Positions 1-6,193 of a stretch of DNA of 21,627 bases are shown here, one piece after another; position 1 is the stretch's first letter; each line of letters begins with the position of its first letter. A program made the position numbers and the translations under genes. The notes beneath the pieces are model-generated. The model did no database searches. It had not been told where the DNA came from and saw only the letters and a list, made by a program, of their open reading frames with translations. The stretch is from CAZEVY01 sp964515555 (GTDB taxonomy: Bacteria; Acidobacteriota; Terriglobia; Bryobacterales; Bryobacteraceae): positions 1 through 21,627 of the forward strand of contig CAZEVY010000092.1 of assembly GCA_964515555.1 (NCBI GenBank), written 5' to 3'.

Positions 1-323
1 GCCAGCATCAGCGCCAGCGCATGCTCGGCCACGGCGACCGCGTTGCCTCCCGGCGTGTTCATCACCATCACGCCCTGCTCGGTGGCGGCGTCGAGATCAA
101 CGTTGTCGACGCCCACGCCCGCGCGGCCGATGACGCGCAGCTTCGGCGCCTGCGCGAGGACCTCGCGCGTGATCTTCACGCCGCTGCGGATCACGAGCGC
201 CTCGCAGTCGGCGAGATGCTTGGTGTATTCCTTGGGGTTCGAGACGACCACGTCGCAGGACGGGTGCGAGCGGAGGAGCGCGAGGGCGCCCTCGGTAATA
301 GGGTCGGCGATGAGGATCTTCAT
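1..323 (-). CDS. serA: D-3-phosphoglycerate dehydrogenase, N-terminal part (cut by window edge)
   Basis: The first 107 codons of the enzyme that oxidises 3-phosphoglycerate to 3-phosphohydroxypyruvate, the entry step of serine synthesis in the cytoplasm. The translation begins MKILIADPITEGALALL and contains the family segments LVIRSGVKIT, LRVIGRAGVGVDNVD and MNTPGGNAVAVAEHALALML, which match the N-terminal substrate-binding half of SerA proteins. The NAD-binding domain and any ACT domain lie beyond the window. The ATG at 323-321 shares its A with the TGA stop of the upstream aminotransferase gene (TGATG) and has no clear Shine-Dalgarno of its own, so translation is probably coupled. The neighbouring aminotransferase would act on the next step if it takes phosphohydroxypyruvate. 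The identity is secure. The C-terminal architecture cannot be seen. Confidence 0.93.
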   Translation of the reverse strand, partial: MKILIADPITEGALALLRSHPSCDVVVSNPKEYTKHLADCEALVIRSGVKITREVLAQAPKLRVIGRAGVGVDNVDLDAATEQGVMVMNTPGGNAVAVAEHALALML

Positions 324-1501
324 CAGCGGGCTGTCAGGGCGGGTTCCTGCATTCCGGCAGCCTCCGCGTAGACGGTCTGCACTGCGGCGACACCCGCGCC
401 GAAACGCACCGGGAAGCCGTTGGCGGCGAGCACCACCTCGAGTCCCGCGATCACGGCGAACAGGTCGGCGAAGTCGAAGTAGCCGAGGTGCGCGATACGG
501 AAGATCTTTCCCTTCATCGAGCCCTGGCCGTTATTCATGATGAAGCCGAAGCGCTCCTTGAGCTGCTTGACGATGACGCCCGAGTCCATGCCCGGCGGCG
601 ACTTCACCGATGTCACCGCGGCGCCCGGCGATGACGGCGCGAACAACTCCAGGCCCAGCTCGACGGCTGCCACGCGCGTCGCCCGCGCAAGCAACTGCGC
701 ATTCTCGACCAGCTTCGCCATCCCGATCGACTTGATGTATCGCAGCGACTCGTTGAGCGCGAGCATCAGCGAAGTCGCCGGAGTCCAACTGGATTCGCCC
801 GCGGCGGCGTTCTTCTTTTCCTTCCTGAAGTCGAAATAGAAGTGTGGCAGGTCGCACGACTCGGCGAATCGCCACGCCTTCGGACTGATCGCGACGAAGC
901 CGAGTCCAGGAGGCACCATGAACGCCTTCTGCGAGCCGCCGATGACGACGTCGAGTCCCCAGCCTTCGATATCGAGCGGCATGGTCCCGCAGCCGGTGAT
1001 GGCGTCGACGACGAAGATCGCCTCGCTGCGCTTCACCGCTTCGCCCATCGCGCGCACGTCGTGCGCCGCGCCAGTGGAGCTTTCCGACGCCTGCACGAAG
1101 ACCCCTCGTACGCTCGGATTCGCCGCCAGCGCTTCGACCACCGCCGATGCCGGCACCGCGTCGCCGTACTCGACCTTCAGCACGATGGAATCGAGCCCGT
1201 AGGCCTTCGCGATCTCGACCCACCGCTCGCCGAACTTACCCGCCGAACACACAATCACGCGATCGCCGCGCCGGAACAAGTTCGAGACCGACGCTTCCAT
1301 CGCGCCCGTACCCGATGAAACGAACGGCAGCACGTCGTGCGACGTGCCGAGCACTTCCTGAAGGCCCGCGACGCACTCGCGGTACACGCGCCGGAAATCC
1401 TCGGTGCGATGATGCAGGTCCGAGGCCATCATCGCGTGCAGCGCCGGCGGATAGAGGGGCGTGGGGCCGGCCGTCAGCAGTCGTTGCTTGCGAATATACA
1501 T
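323..1501 (-). CDS. Class V PLP aminotransferase (serine-pyruvate / alanine-glyoxylate type)
   Basis: A 392-residue cytoplasmic PLP enzyme of the alanine-glyoxylate / serine-pyruvate aminotransferase family, full length for the family. Visible landmarks are the N-terminal LLTAGPTPLYPPAL, the PLP phosphate-contact stretch FVSSGTGAMEA (about 60-70), the cofactor aspartate in VVDAITG (D166) and the Schiff-base lysine in GGSQKAFMVPPGLGF (K192). It is the first gene of a two-gene unit with serA, overlapping by one base. That linkage suggests it works in serine metabolism, either as a stand-in for phosphoserine aminotransferase (SerC) or in serine-glyoxylate exchange. The substrate is inferred, not shown. 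The start at 1501 is favoured because the protein then begins just before the conserved LLTAGPT motif, and an extended -10 box lies 20 bases upstream. The long plus-strand frames opposite it are shadows. Confidence 0.9.
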   Translation of the reverse strand: MYIRKQRLLTAGPTPLYPPALHAMMASDLHHRTEDFRRVYRECVAGLQEVLGTSHDVLPFVSSGTGAMEASVSNLFRRGDRVIVCSAGKFGERWVEIAKAYGLDSIVLKVEYGDAVPASAVVEALAANPSVRGVFVQASESSTGAAHDVRAMGEAVKRSEAIFVVDAITGCGTMPLDIEGWGLDVVIGGSQKAFMVPPGLGFVAISPKAWRFAESCDLPHFYFDFRKEKKNAAAGESSWTPATSLMLALNESLRYIKSIGMAKLVENAQLLARATRVAAVELGLELFAPSSPGAAVTSVKSPPGMDSGVIVKQLKERFGFIMNNGQGSMKGKIFRIAHLGYFDFADLFAVIAGLEVVLAANGFPVRFGAGVAAVQTVYAEAAGMQEPALTAR

Positions 1502-1533
1502 GAAGGGTGGTTGATTCTCTAGAATAACAGACG
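1502..1533. promoter_or_regulatory. Divergent promoter region between aminotransferase and YqeY-like gene
   Basis: Only 32 bases separate two divergent start codons. On the plus strand TAGAAT (1520-1525) is a good -10 box, ending 8 bases before the YqeY ATG. On the minus strand the same bases read TGTTATTCT (1529-1521), an extended -10 (TG-n-TATTCT). The two boxes overlap, so the two polymerases would compete for the spot. No convincing -35 box is seen on either side. The calls rest on motif matching only. Confidence 0.5.
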
Positions 1534-1980
1534 ATGCCGTTACTCGACCGTTTGCAGAAGGACATGGCCGATGCCATGAAGGCGCGCGACGAAGCCCGTC
1601 TCGGCGTGCTGCGCATGATGAAGACCGCGCTCCAAAAGCACCAGATCGATTCCATGAAGCCGCTCGACGAGGCGACCGAGCTTCAGTTGCTCAACACGCT
1701 CCTCAAGCAGCGGCGCGAGTCGGTCGAGATGTTCCGCAAGGGGAATCGCGCGGACCTGGCCGAAAAGGAGGAGGCCGAGATCGTCGTGGTCGAGTCCTAC
1801 ATGCCGTCGATGGCGACCGAGTCCGACATGGAGGCGGCCATTGCCGCGGCGCTCGCCGAGACTGGCGTGACGTCGGCGAAGCAGATGGGCGTCGTCATGA
1901 AGGCGGCGCAGGCCAAGCTCGCCGGCAAGCGCGTCGACGGAAAAGCGCTGAGCGACAAGGTGCGTGCGCGGCTAAGCTAG
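1534..1980 (+). CDS. GatB/YqeY domain protein
   Basis: A 148-residue cytoplasmic protein that matches the YqeY family from end to end: MPLLDRLQKDMADAMKARD, then VLRMMKTALQ, then the acidic segment EKEEAEIVVVESYMPSM, then a C-terminal helical part with GVTSAKQMGVVMKAA and KRVDGKALSDKVRARL. The C-terminal fold resembles the tail domain of GatB, which handles tRNA in amidotransferases, so a tRNA-linked role is usually suspected, but the function of free-standing YqeY is not established. The ATG at 1534 has no Shine-Dalgarno and sits 8 bases after a -10 box, so the mRNA may be nearly leaderless. Its TAG stop overlaps the TAG stop of the convergent heparinase-like gene in the palindrome CTAG (1977-1980). 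Confidence 0.92.
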   Translation: MPLLDRLQKDMADAMKARDEARLGVLRMMKTALQKHQIDSMKPLDEATELQLLNTLLKQRRESVEMFRKGNRADLAEKEEAEIVVVESYMPSMATESDMEAAIAAALAETGVTSAKQMGVVMKAAQAKLAGKRVDGKALSDKVRARLS

Positions 1981-4307
1981 TCCCGCTCGATTCTCCATCG
2001 CTGTGCGCCGCGCCGCACTTCGCCGAGACTCCCCTCGCGCGGCTCGACGATAAAGTCCACATCCCCGGAAGCCGCGCGCACTCGAATGGCGACTCCCTTC
2101 GTGTCGCGATCCACGCGCGCCCCCGTGTCGGGCTTCTGCCCGGCGCGATACGGACGCAGCACCGTGAACGTCCACGCCTCCGTCGCCGGCGTCGCCGCCG
2201 ACGCCTCGACGTGCCACTGTGGCGGAATGCCGGGATTGCCCGTCGAGAAAAGATAGCGGTAATCCGGCTCCGGCTCGTAGCCCGTCCACTGGCGAAACTT
2301 CAGCGGCTGCGGCGCCACGTAGTCCACAACCACACCCGCCGTGTCGCGCTCCACCACCAATTGACGCTGCGTCTCGTTCACCGCGAAGGGAACCTGCGCG
2401 TGCAGCATCCACTGAAACGTCGACGGCTTGGGAGCGCGCAGCTCGTCGGCGATCACGATCACATCGGGTTTCGCGAACAGCACATGCCGGTAGGCCCGCG
2501 TCAGCCGACCCTCGTACGACGCCGTCGCGTCGCCGAGCACGTAGTCGAATCCGTCCTGAAAATCCCACTTCACGATGCGCCCGCCCAGGTCGGCCGAGTG
2601 CGCCTTCTGACCCTGCCCGTCGACCAGCACCGCATTCTGCGCGCGCGTGGACCACACCCAGTCGCGATGGAACGGCGTCCCGTAGAGATCGCGGTACACG
2701 TTGTTCACCAGCAACTGCGCGCCATAGGCATTCAGCGTGAAGCTGTTGTGCGGGTCGTGGCCGTGACTCCAGCGGCCCATCGGACTCGCCTTGAAGCGAA
2801 GCTGGACGTTCTCGGCCGCGCTCCGCAGCGTCGTATTCAGGATCGCGATGCCAGTGCCGCGGAACACCTTCGACGGCGGCAGCCCATCCGGCGCCTTCGG
2901 CTCCACCTGTTTTCGCGATCCCCACAGAAACGCCAGCACCGGCTCGCCCGACTCCTGCGGAATCTTCCACTCGCGCGCCCACCACGCCCAGTACGGATTC
3001 GCTGTCGCCCCCGCGTAAAAGTGAAAGAACGACCAGCCCGCGCCCACCGGGCGATGCGAGAGGTCGGCGATGCCGAGGTCGGGCGACCCCGGAGGCGCCG
3101 AGTACATCGGGTAGTCGCCGAAGTGCGCGAAGAACAGCTTCTGAAACGCATCGATGCCGAGCGCCTGCGGCGCGATGTGCATCCACCAGGCCGCCTTCGA
3201 CAGATACCCCGCGAAGTACGACAGCCCTTCGTGCCAGCCGCCGTCGTCGTCCGACCACGCCGGATACGCGGCGAAGAACTTCGTCACCGCGTAGCGAAGA
3301 TAGTTCTCCGACTCCGGCGTCTCGTCGAGCGTCGCAATGGCGTTCTCGGCGAGCTTGTGCCAGGTGCGATTGCCGTGGCTGTTGTAAGGCTGATTCAGAT
3401 GACCCGCGCCCAGGCGCACCTCGCCGCTCTTCCAGGCGTCCTCGGCGCGGCGCAGCAGCACGGCGCGGATTCGCTCGCGCTCGGGATCGCTGAACAGCGG
3501 CCAGGCCCAGTCGTAGGCGCGCGCCAGGCGATGCATCATCGGCTTGGCGGCTTCGCAGTTCAGAGCCCAGTTCGTCGGACCGTCGGGACTCCACTCCGCG
3601 AGCTTCAACGTAAACCGCCGCGCGGGCTCCGCGTACTTCCTATCGCCGGTCAGCAGCCAGGCGAACGAGAGGACCTCGGCTTCCTGCAAGGCGCGAATGG
3701 CCTGCTCGCGATTCGGCCACCAGAACTGGTTCGTCTGCGGATCGCGCGCGTTGGCGCGGACCGCCGGTTCCGGCGTCGGCTCGCCGGCGGCGATGGCGTC
3801 GGCGCGCGCGACGAGCCGCTGGTAGTGCCGGCTGCCCTCCGCCTTCGCCCACTCGCGCAGCCGCGGCAGATCCTCGGGCCGCACGAAAAGTCGCGGATGT
3901 GTCTTGGGGATGGCCCGCCGAACCTCGGCCATCGAAGGCTGCGGGAACACCGTCGCCTGGGCGGTGACGCGAAATCGCCGCGCGCGGCTCCACGCCGACT
4001 GCGTCCCTTGCGCGTTCACGATGCGGTACCGCCACCAGTACTCGCCGGGCTTTAGCGCCGCGTTGTGCGTGTACACGCTCCACGGCAGATCGCGCACCGC
4101 GGCCGCTCCCTCGAAGCGATCGTTCGCCGCCCACTCCACGATGTACGACGCCGCGCCCTTGGCGTGCACCCACGTCAGTGCAGGCGGGTTGACCTCGACG
4201 GTCGCGCCGTCCGCGGGGCGATAGCCCCATTCGTCGGGCAGCGGGTCGCCGTCGGGCGTCTGCGCGAGTACGGCGGCCGCGAAAGCGAGCGTCGCCAGGA
4301 GTTTCAT
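1977..4307 (-). CDS. Secreted heparinase II/III-like protein with N-terminal DUF4962-type region
   Basis: A 776-residue exported protein. Residues 1-15 form a signal peptide (MKLLATLAFAAAVLA, then Q). A fibronectin-like/DUF4962-like segment follows (about 25-120, with LTWVHAKGAASYIVEWA and GEYWWRYRIVN). Next is an alpha/alpha-toroid region (about 135-470) and a C-terminal beta region from about 485 with MGRWSHGHDPHNSFTLNAYG. Candidate catalytic residues, by analogy with Pedobacter heparinase II, are H311 in NSHGN, Y364 in LSYF and a histidine in the SHGHDPHN motif (514-521). The family cleaves uronate-containing polysaccharides by beta-elimination. The substrate here is unknown. The start is 1 base after the DUF3500 stop, with GGAGG inside the end of that gene, so the two are co-transcribed. 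The 614-residue plus-strand frame opposite it is a shadow. Confidence 0.85.
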   Translation of the reverse strand: MKLLATLAFAAAVLAQTPDGDPLPDEWGYRPADGATVEVNPPALTWVHAKGAASYIVEWAANDRFEGAAAVRDLPWSVYTHNAALKPGEYWWRYRIVNAQGTQSAWSRARRFRVTAQATVFPQPSMAEVRRAIPKTHPRLFVRPEDLPRLREWAKAEGSRHYQRLVARADAIAAGEPTPEPAVRANARDPQTNQFWWPNREQAIRALQEAEVLSFAWLLTGDRKYAEPARRFTLKLAEWSPDGPTNWALNCEAAKPMMHRLARAYDWAWPLFSDPERERIRAVLLRRAEDAWKSGEVRLGAGHLNQPYNSHGNRTWHKLAENAIATLDETPESENYLRYAVTKFFAAYPAWSDDDGGWHEGLSYFAGYLSKAAWWMHIAPQALGIDAFQKLFFAHFGDYPMYSAPPGSPDLGIADLSHRPVGAGWSFFHFYAGATANPYWAWWAREWKIPQESGEPVLAFLWGSRKQVEPKAPDGLPPSKVFRGTGIAILNTTLRSAAENVQLRFKASPMGRWSHGHDPHNSFTLNAYGAQLLVNNVYRDLYGTPFHRDWVWSTRAQNAVLVDGQGQKAHSADLGGRIVKWDFQDGFDYVLGDATASYEGRLTRAYRHVLFAKPDVIVIADELRAPKPSTFQWMLHAQVPFAVNETQRQLVVERDTAGVVVDYVAPQPLKFRQWTGYEPEPDYRYLFSTGNPGIPPQWHVEASAATPATEAWTFTVLRPYRAGQKPDTGARVDRDTKGVAIRVRAASGDVDFIVEPREGSLGEVRRGAQRWRIERD

Positions 4308-4308
4308 C

Positions 4309-5526
4309 TCAACCTCCGTGCGGGAAGCGCAGGTGATGCCGCCGCAGCAGGTCCTTTCCGTAGTCGTTCCCGTTGGGCGTGCGCACGACGACGTGAATAT
4401 GATCGCGGAACGGAACCCGCGGGTTGCTCACGATTCCGCGCATCCCGGCCGGCAACTGGTGGTCGAATTCGATCAGCACGACCGGGCTGTGGATGCGGTA
4501 GTAGAAGACGCTGTCGGGCGCCGTGCCGCCGATCCAGGCGAACCAGGTGCTGTCGAGGTGCTTGCGAATCTCGCTCATCTTCACGCGCGCGTGACCGTCG
4601 TCCATGTTGGCGATGAACTCGCCGGCCAGCGACAGAAGCTGGTCCTTTTGTTTCGGCGTGAGATCGGCGGCGCGAATGCCCGCGTAGTCGAGCACTACGT
4701 TGTCCCGGAACGCCTCGCCGACGTTATTGTTGCCGGTCTTCGATACGTTGAGGACCGCCTTGGCGCGCTGCGCGTCGTCGAGTCCGAGGACCATGGCGAG
4801 TCCCTTGGCCTGCTCCTGCTGGAGAATCGCCGTGCCTTTGTACTTGCCTTCGTTCGCGATTACCGGCTCGGAGCCGACGAACAGCGGCGTCATCACCACC
4901 TGGTCGCCGAGGACGAAGTAATTGATGATGCCGTGGTGGCCGTCGAACTGCCAGCCCCAGGGCCTGGTCGCCGACGGCTCGCCCATGACGGTGATGTGGT
5001 AGCGCCACTCGCCGTACTCCTCGAAGTTGTCCTTGTTGAGTTCGCCGAGCGTGTGGTTGAGGCGCATGATGTCGCGCGTGAGCTTCAGCCCGCGCGCGCT
5101 CAGCGAGGCCCGCAGCAGGCCGAATGCCGACTCGCGCTGCGCGTCGTTCATCTCGAGGAAGCTGACGCCCTGGCGCACGTAGAAGTGCTGGTTCATCCAC
5201 TTGCGCCACTCTGGATCGTCCACCGGGTAGACCGTCTTGGCGCGCTGCTCGGCGGTGAGCGCGGCGAGAAACGCCGTGGCCGCCTTGCGGACGGGCTCGG
5301 TCGAGACTCCCGTCGACCGAATCTCAAAGAGTCCAGGCACGACCTCGCCGTTGGCGGTGACTCCCTTGAAGGCGTCGGCAAGGCCCTTCTGTTCGGCCGC
5401 GCGCGACCTCCCTTCGAACTGCGCCACGCGGTCCGAAGGCGCGCCCTGCGAGTACGTTTCGGTGTCGTGAAGCGCGGCGGCGACGAGGAGGGCGAATGCC
5501 GTGAGAGGGACCAGACGTGTTCTCAT
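4309..5526 (-). CDS. DUF3500 family secreted protein
   Basis: A 405-residue protein of the DUF3500 family, function unknown. It opens with an export signal (MRTRLVPLTAFALLVAAAL). The core holds family-like conserved stretches: WGWQFDGHHGIINYFVLGD (about residue 190-210), MTPLFVGSEP, and near the C-terminus YRIHSPVVLIEFDHQ, DHIHVVVRTPNGNDYGKDLL and RRHH. The many histidines (HH, FDHQ, HIH, HH) suggest a metal or acid-base site, which is inference. The open frame continues upstream to 5916, but it would then run through hicB and hicA on the other strand. The ATG at 5526 directly precedes the signal peptide and sits 10 bases after a TACAAT box, so that start is chosen. It is the first gene of an operon with the heparinase-like gene. 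Confidence 0.85.
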   Translation of the reverse strand: MRTRLVPLTAFALLVAAALHDTETYSQGAPSDRVAQFEGRSRAAEQKGLADAFKGVTANGEVVPGLFEIRSTGVSTEPVRKAATAFLAALTAEQRAKTVYPVDDPEWRKWMNQHFYVRQGVSFLEMNDAQRESAFGLLRASLSARGLKLTRDIMRLNHTLGELNKDNFEEYGEWRYHITVMGEPSATRPWGWQFDGHHGIINYFVLGDQVVMTPLFVGSEPVIANEGKYKGTAILQQEQAKGLAMVLGLDDAQRAKAVLNVSKTGNNNVGEAFRDNVVLDYAGIRAADLTPKQKDQLLSLAGEFIANMDDGHARVKMSEIRKHLDSTWFAWIGGTAPDSVFYYRIHSPVVLIEFDHQLPAGMRGIVSNPRVPFRDHIHVVVRTPNGNDYGKDLLRRHHLRFPHGG

Positions 5527-5580
5527 GTTCGGTTCGATTGTACATCGCGCGCGGCACGCTAGAATGGAGCGGGGCGACAT
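5527..5580. promoter_or_regulatory. Divergent promoters for DUF3500 (minus) and hicB (plus)
   Basis: Plus strand: TTGTAC (5538-5543), 16-base spacer, TAGAAT (5560-5565), then GGAG (5566-5569) ahead of the hicB ATG at 5581. Minus strand: TACAAT (5542-5537) is a good -10 box, 10 bases before the DUF3500 ATG. The minus-strand -10 therefore occupies the plus-strand -35. Use of one promoter should block the other, and any HicB binding here would affect both genes. Confidence 0.6.
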
Positions 5581-5796
5581 ATGCGCAACGAGTTCACCGC
5601 CATCCTCGAACGCGACGGCGACTGGTACATCGCCTACTGCCCGGAGATCCCCGGCGCCAACGGTCAGGGAAGGACCAAGGTGGAGGCGCGCACCAGCCTC
5701 TCCCAGGCGATTGCGCTGATACTCGAGGACCGCCGCGAGGATTCCCTTCGCGGACTTCCCGACGGCGCCGAGCGCGAGACGGTCATCGTCGAGTGA
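5581..5796 (+). CDS. hicB: HicB-family antitoxin (short form)
   Basis: A 71-residue protein with the partial-RNase-H-like fold expected of HicB antitoxins. MRNEFTAILERDGDWYIAYCPEIPGANGQG is followed by a helix (TKVEARTSLSQAIALILEDRRED) and a short tail. It lacks the C-terminal DNA-binding domain found in longer HicB proteins, as is common for the short class (COG1598). It would bind and neutralise the HicA RNase encoded directly downstream. Its TGA at 5794-5796 overlaps the GTG start of hicA at 5793. A recognisable promoter lies just upstream. The frame is intact, unlike that of its partner. Confidence 0.88.
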   Translation: MRNEFTAILERDGDWYIAYCPEIPGANGQGRTKVEARTSLSQAIALILEDRREDSLRGLPDGAERETVIVE

Positions 5797-6000
5797 AGCG
5801 GAGCAGCCTTCTTCAGTTACCTTCGAAGGAACGGCTGCCACCTGAAGCGCGAGAGCGCGGCGCATTCGCTTTGGACCAACCCACTCACGGGCGCTCAGGA
5901 AGCCGTCCCGCGCCACATGGAGATTCCCGGCGTGCTGGCCCGAAAGATCTGTCGCGGCCTGTCGATTCCCGAGATCGGAAAACCCTCACAGAAGGCCTGA
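5793..6000 (+). pseudogene. hicA: hicA toxin gene, frameshifted by one extra base
   Basis: From the GTG at 5793 the frame reads V/M-KRSSLLQL, then drifts into nonsense. One frame over, from 5821, it reads LRRNGCHLKRESAAHSLWTN, continuing with PLTGAQEAVPRHMEIPGVLA and RKICRGLSIPEIGKPSQKA and a TGA at 5998-6000. Removing one C at 5820/5821 joins the two into a HicA-like protein of about 68 residues with the usual basic N-terminus, the (G/A)xH active-site histidine region (AAHSLW) and the C-terminal VPRHxEI...LARKIC signature. HicA is a small dsRBD-fold mRNase. As sequenced, the toxin cannot be made. A consensus error in the CC run is the alternative. The hicB overlap and gene order are canonical. 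Confidence 0.8.
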
Positions 6001-6008
6001 AATAGCGC

Positions 6009-6040
6009 CCCTCGCGTCGCTCGCTCGCGCGATTCGAGGG
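6009..6040 (+). terminator. Stem-loop after hicA, possible terminator
   Basis: CCCTCG (6009-6014) pairs with CGAGGG (6035-6040), and the GC-rich loop can pair further. No T-run follows, so it is at best a rho-assisted or attenuating structure. Weak evidence. Confidence 0.25.
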
Positions 6041-6062
6041 CCACGGATCAACGCGAATGAAC
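6039..6062 (-). repeat. Degenerate inverted copy of the ATCTGCGTTCATCTGCGGCC repeat
   Basis: This stretch begins GGCCACGGATCAACGCG and ends GAAC. It matches the reverse complement of the repeat at 6089-6121 at about 17 of 24 positions. The two together can form an imperfect hairpin between hicA and the ABC operon. Confidence 0.45.
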
Positions 6063-6088
6063 CCAGACAAGATCCAATGCCTTGTCCC

Positions 6089-6121
6089 ATCTGCGTTTAT
6101 CTGCGTTCATCTGCGGCCAAA
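6089..6121 (+). repeat. Dispersed repeat, copy 1 (tandem ATCTGCGTT units)
   Basis: Three tandem 10-base units, ATCTGCGTTT, ATCTGCGTTC and ATCTGCGGCC, followed by AAA. The reverse complement of 19768-19800 matches it at 31 of 33 positions, and related copies lie at 19821-19863 and 19959-20002. All copies are intergenic or at a gene end. Confidence 0.8.
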
Positions 6122-6123
6122 TC

Positions 6124-6140
6124 CGTCCATCCTATGGACG
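6124..6140. repeat. Perfect 7-bp stem-loop upstream of the ABC operon
   Basis: CGTCCAT, a 3-base loop (cct), then ATGGACG. It lies between the dispersed repeat and the TATAAA box of the ABC operon, so it could be an operator half-site pair or a weak terminator. No function can be assigned. Confidence 0.4.
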
Positions 6141-6158
6141 TCCCTTACGGCGCCGCGG

Positions 6159-6164
6159 TATAAA
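6159..6164 (+). promoter_or_regulatory. Possible -10 box for the ABC importer operon
   Basis: TATAAA lies 30 bases before the ATG of the binding-protein gene. No good -35 is seen at 16-18 bases upstream. AGGAA (6189-6193) directly abuts the start codon and is a poor ribosome-binding site by spacing. Confidence 0.4.
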
Positions 6165-6193
6165 GGATAACTCTGCCCGGACGACTCCAGGAA

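Noticed and set aside
2211..4055. 614-residue open frame on the plus strand
   Set aside because: It is antisense to the heparinase-like gene, rich in Arg/Pro/His low-complexity sequence, and has no recognisable domain. It is a GC-driven shadow.
4318..5562. 414-residue open frame on the plus strand opposite DUF3500
   Set aside because: Same shadow pattern. The minus-strand frame has a signal peptide and family motifs.
5527..5916. N-terminal extension of the DUF3500 frame back to 5916
   Set aside because: It would run antisense through hicB and hicA and lose the signal peptide at the true N-terminus.
6089..6121. CRISPR array
   Set aside because: The units are contiguous 10-base tandem repeats without spacers, and no cas genes are present.
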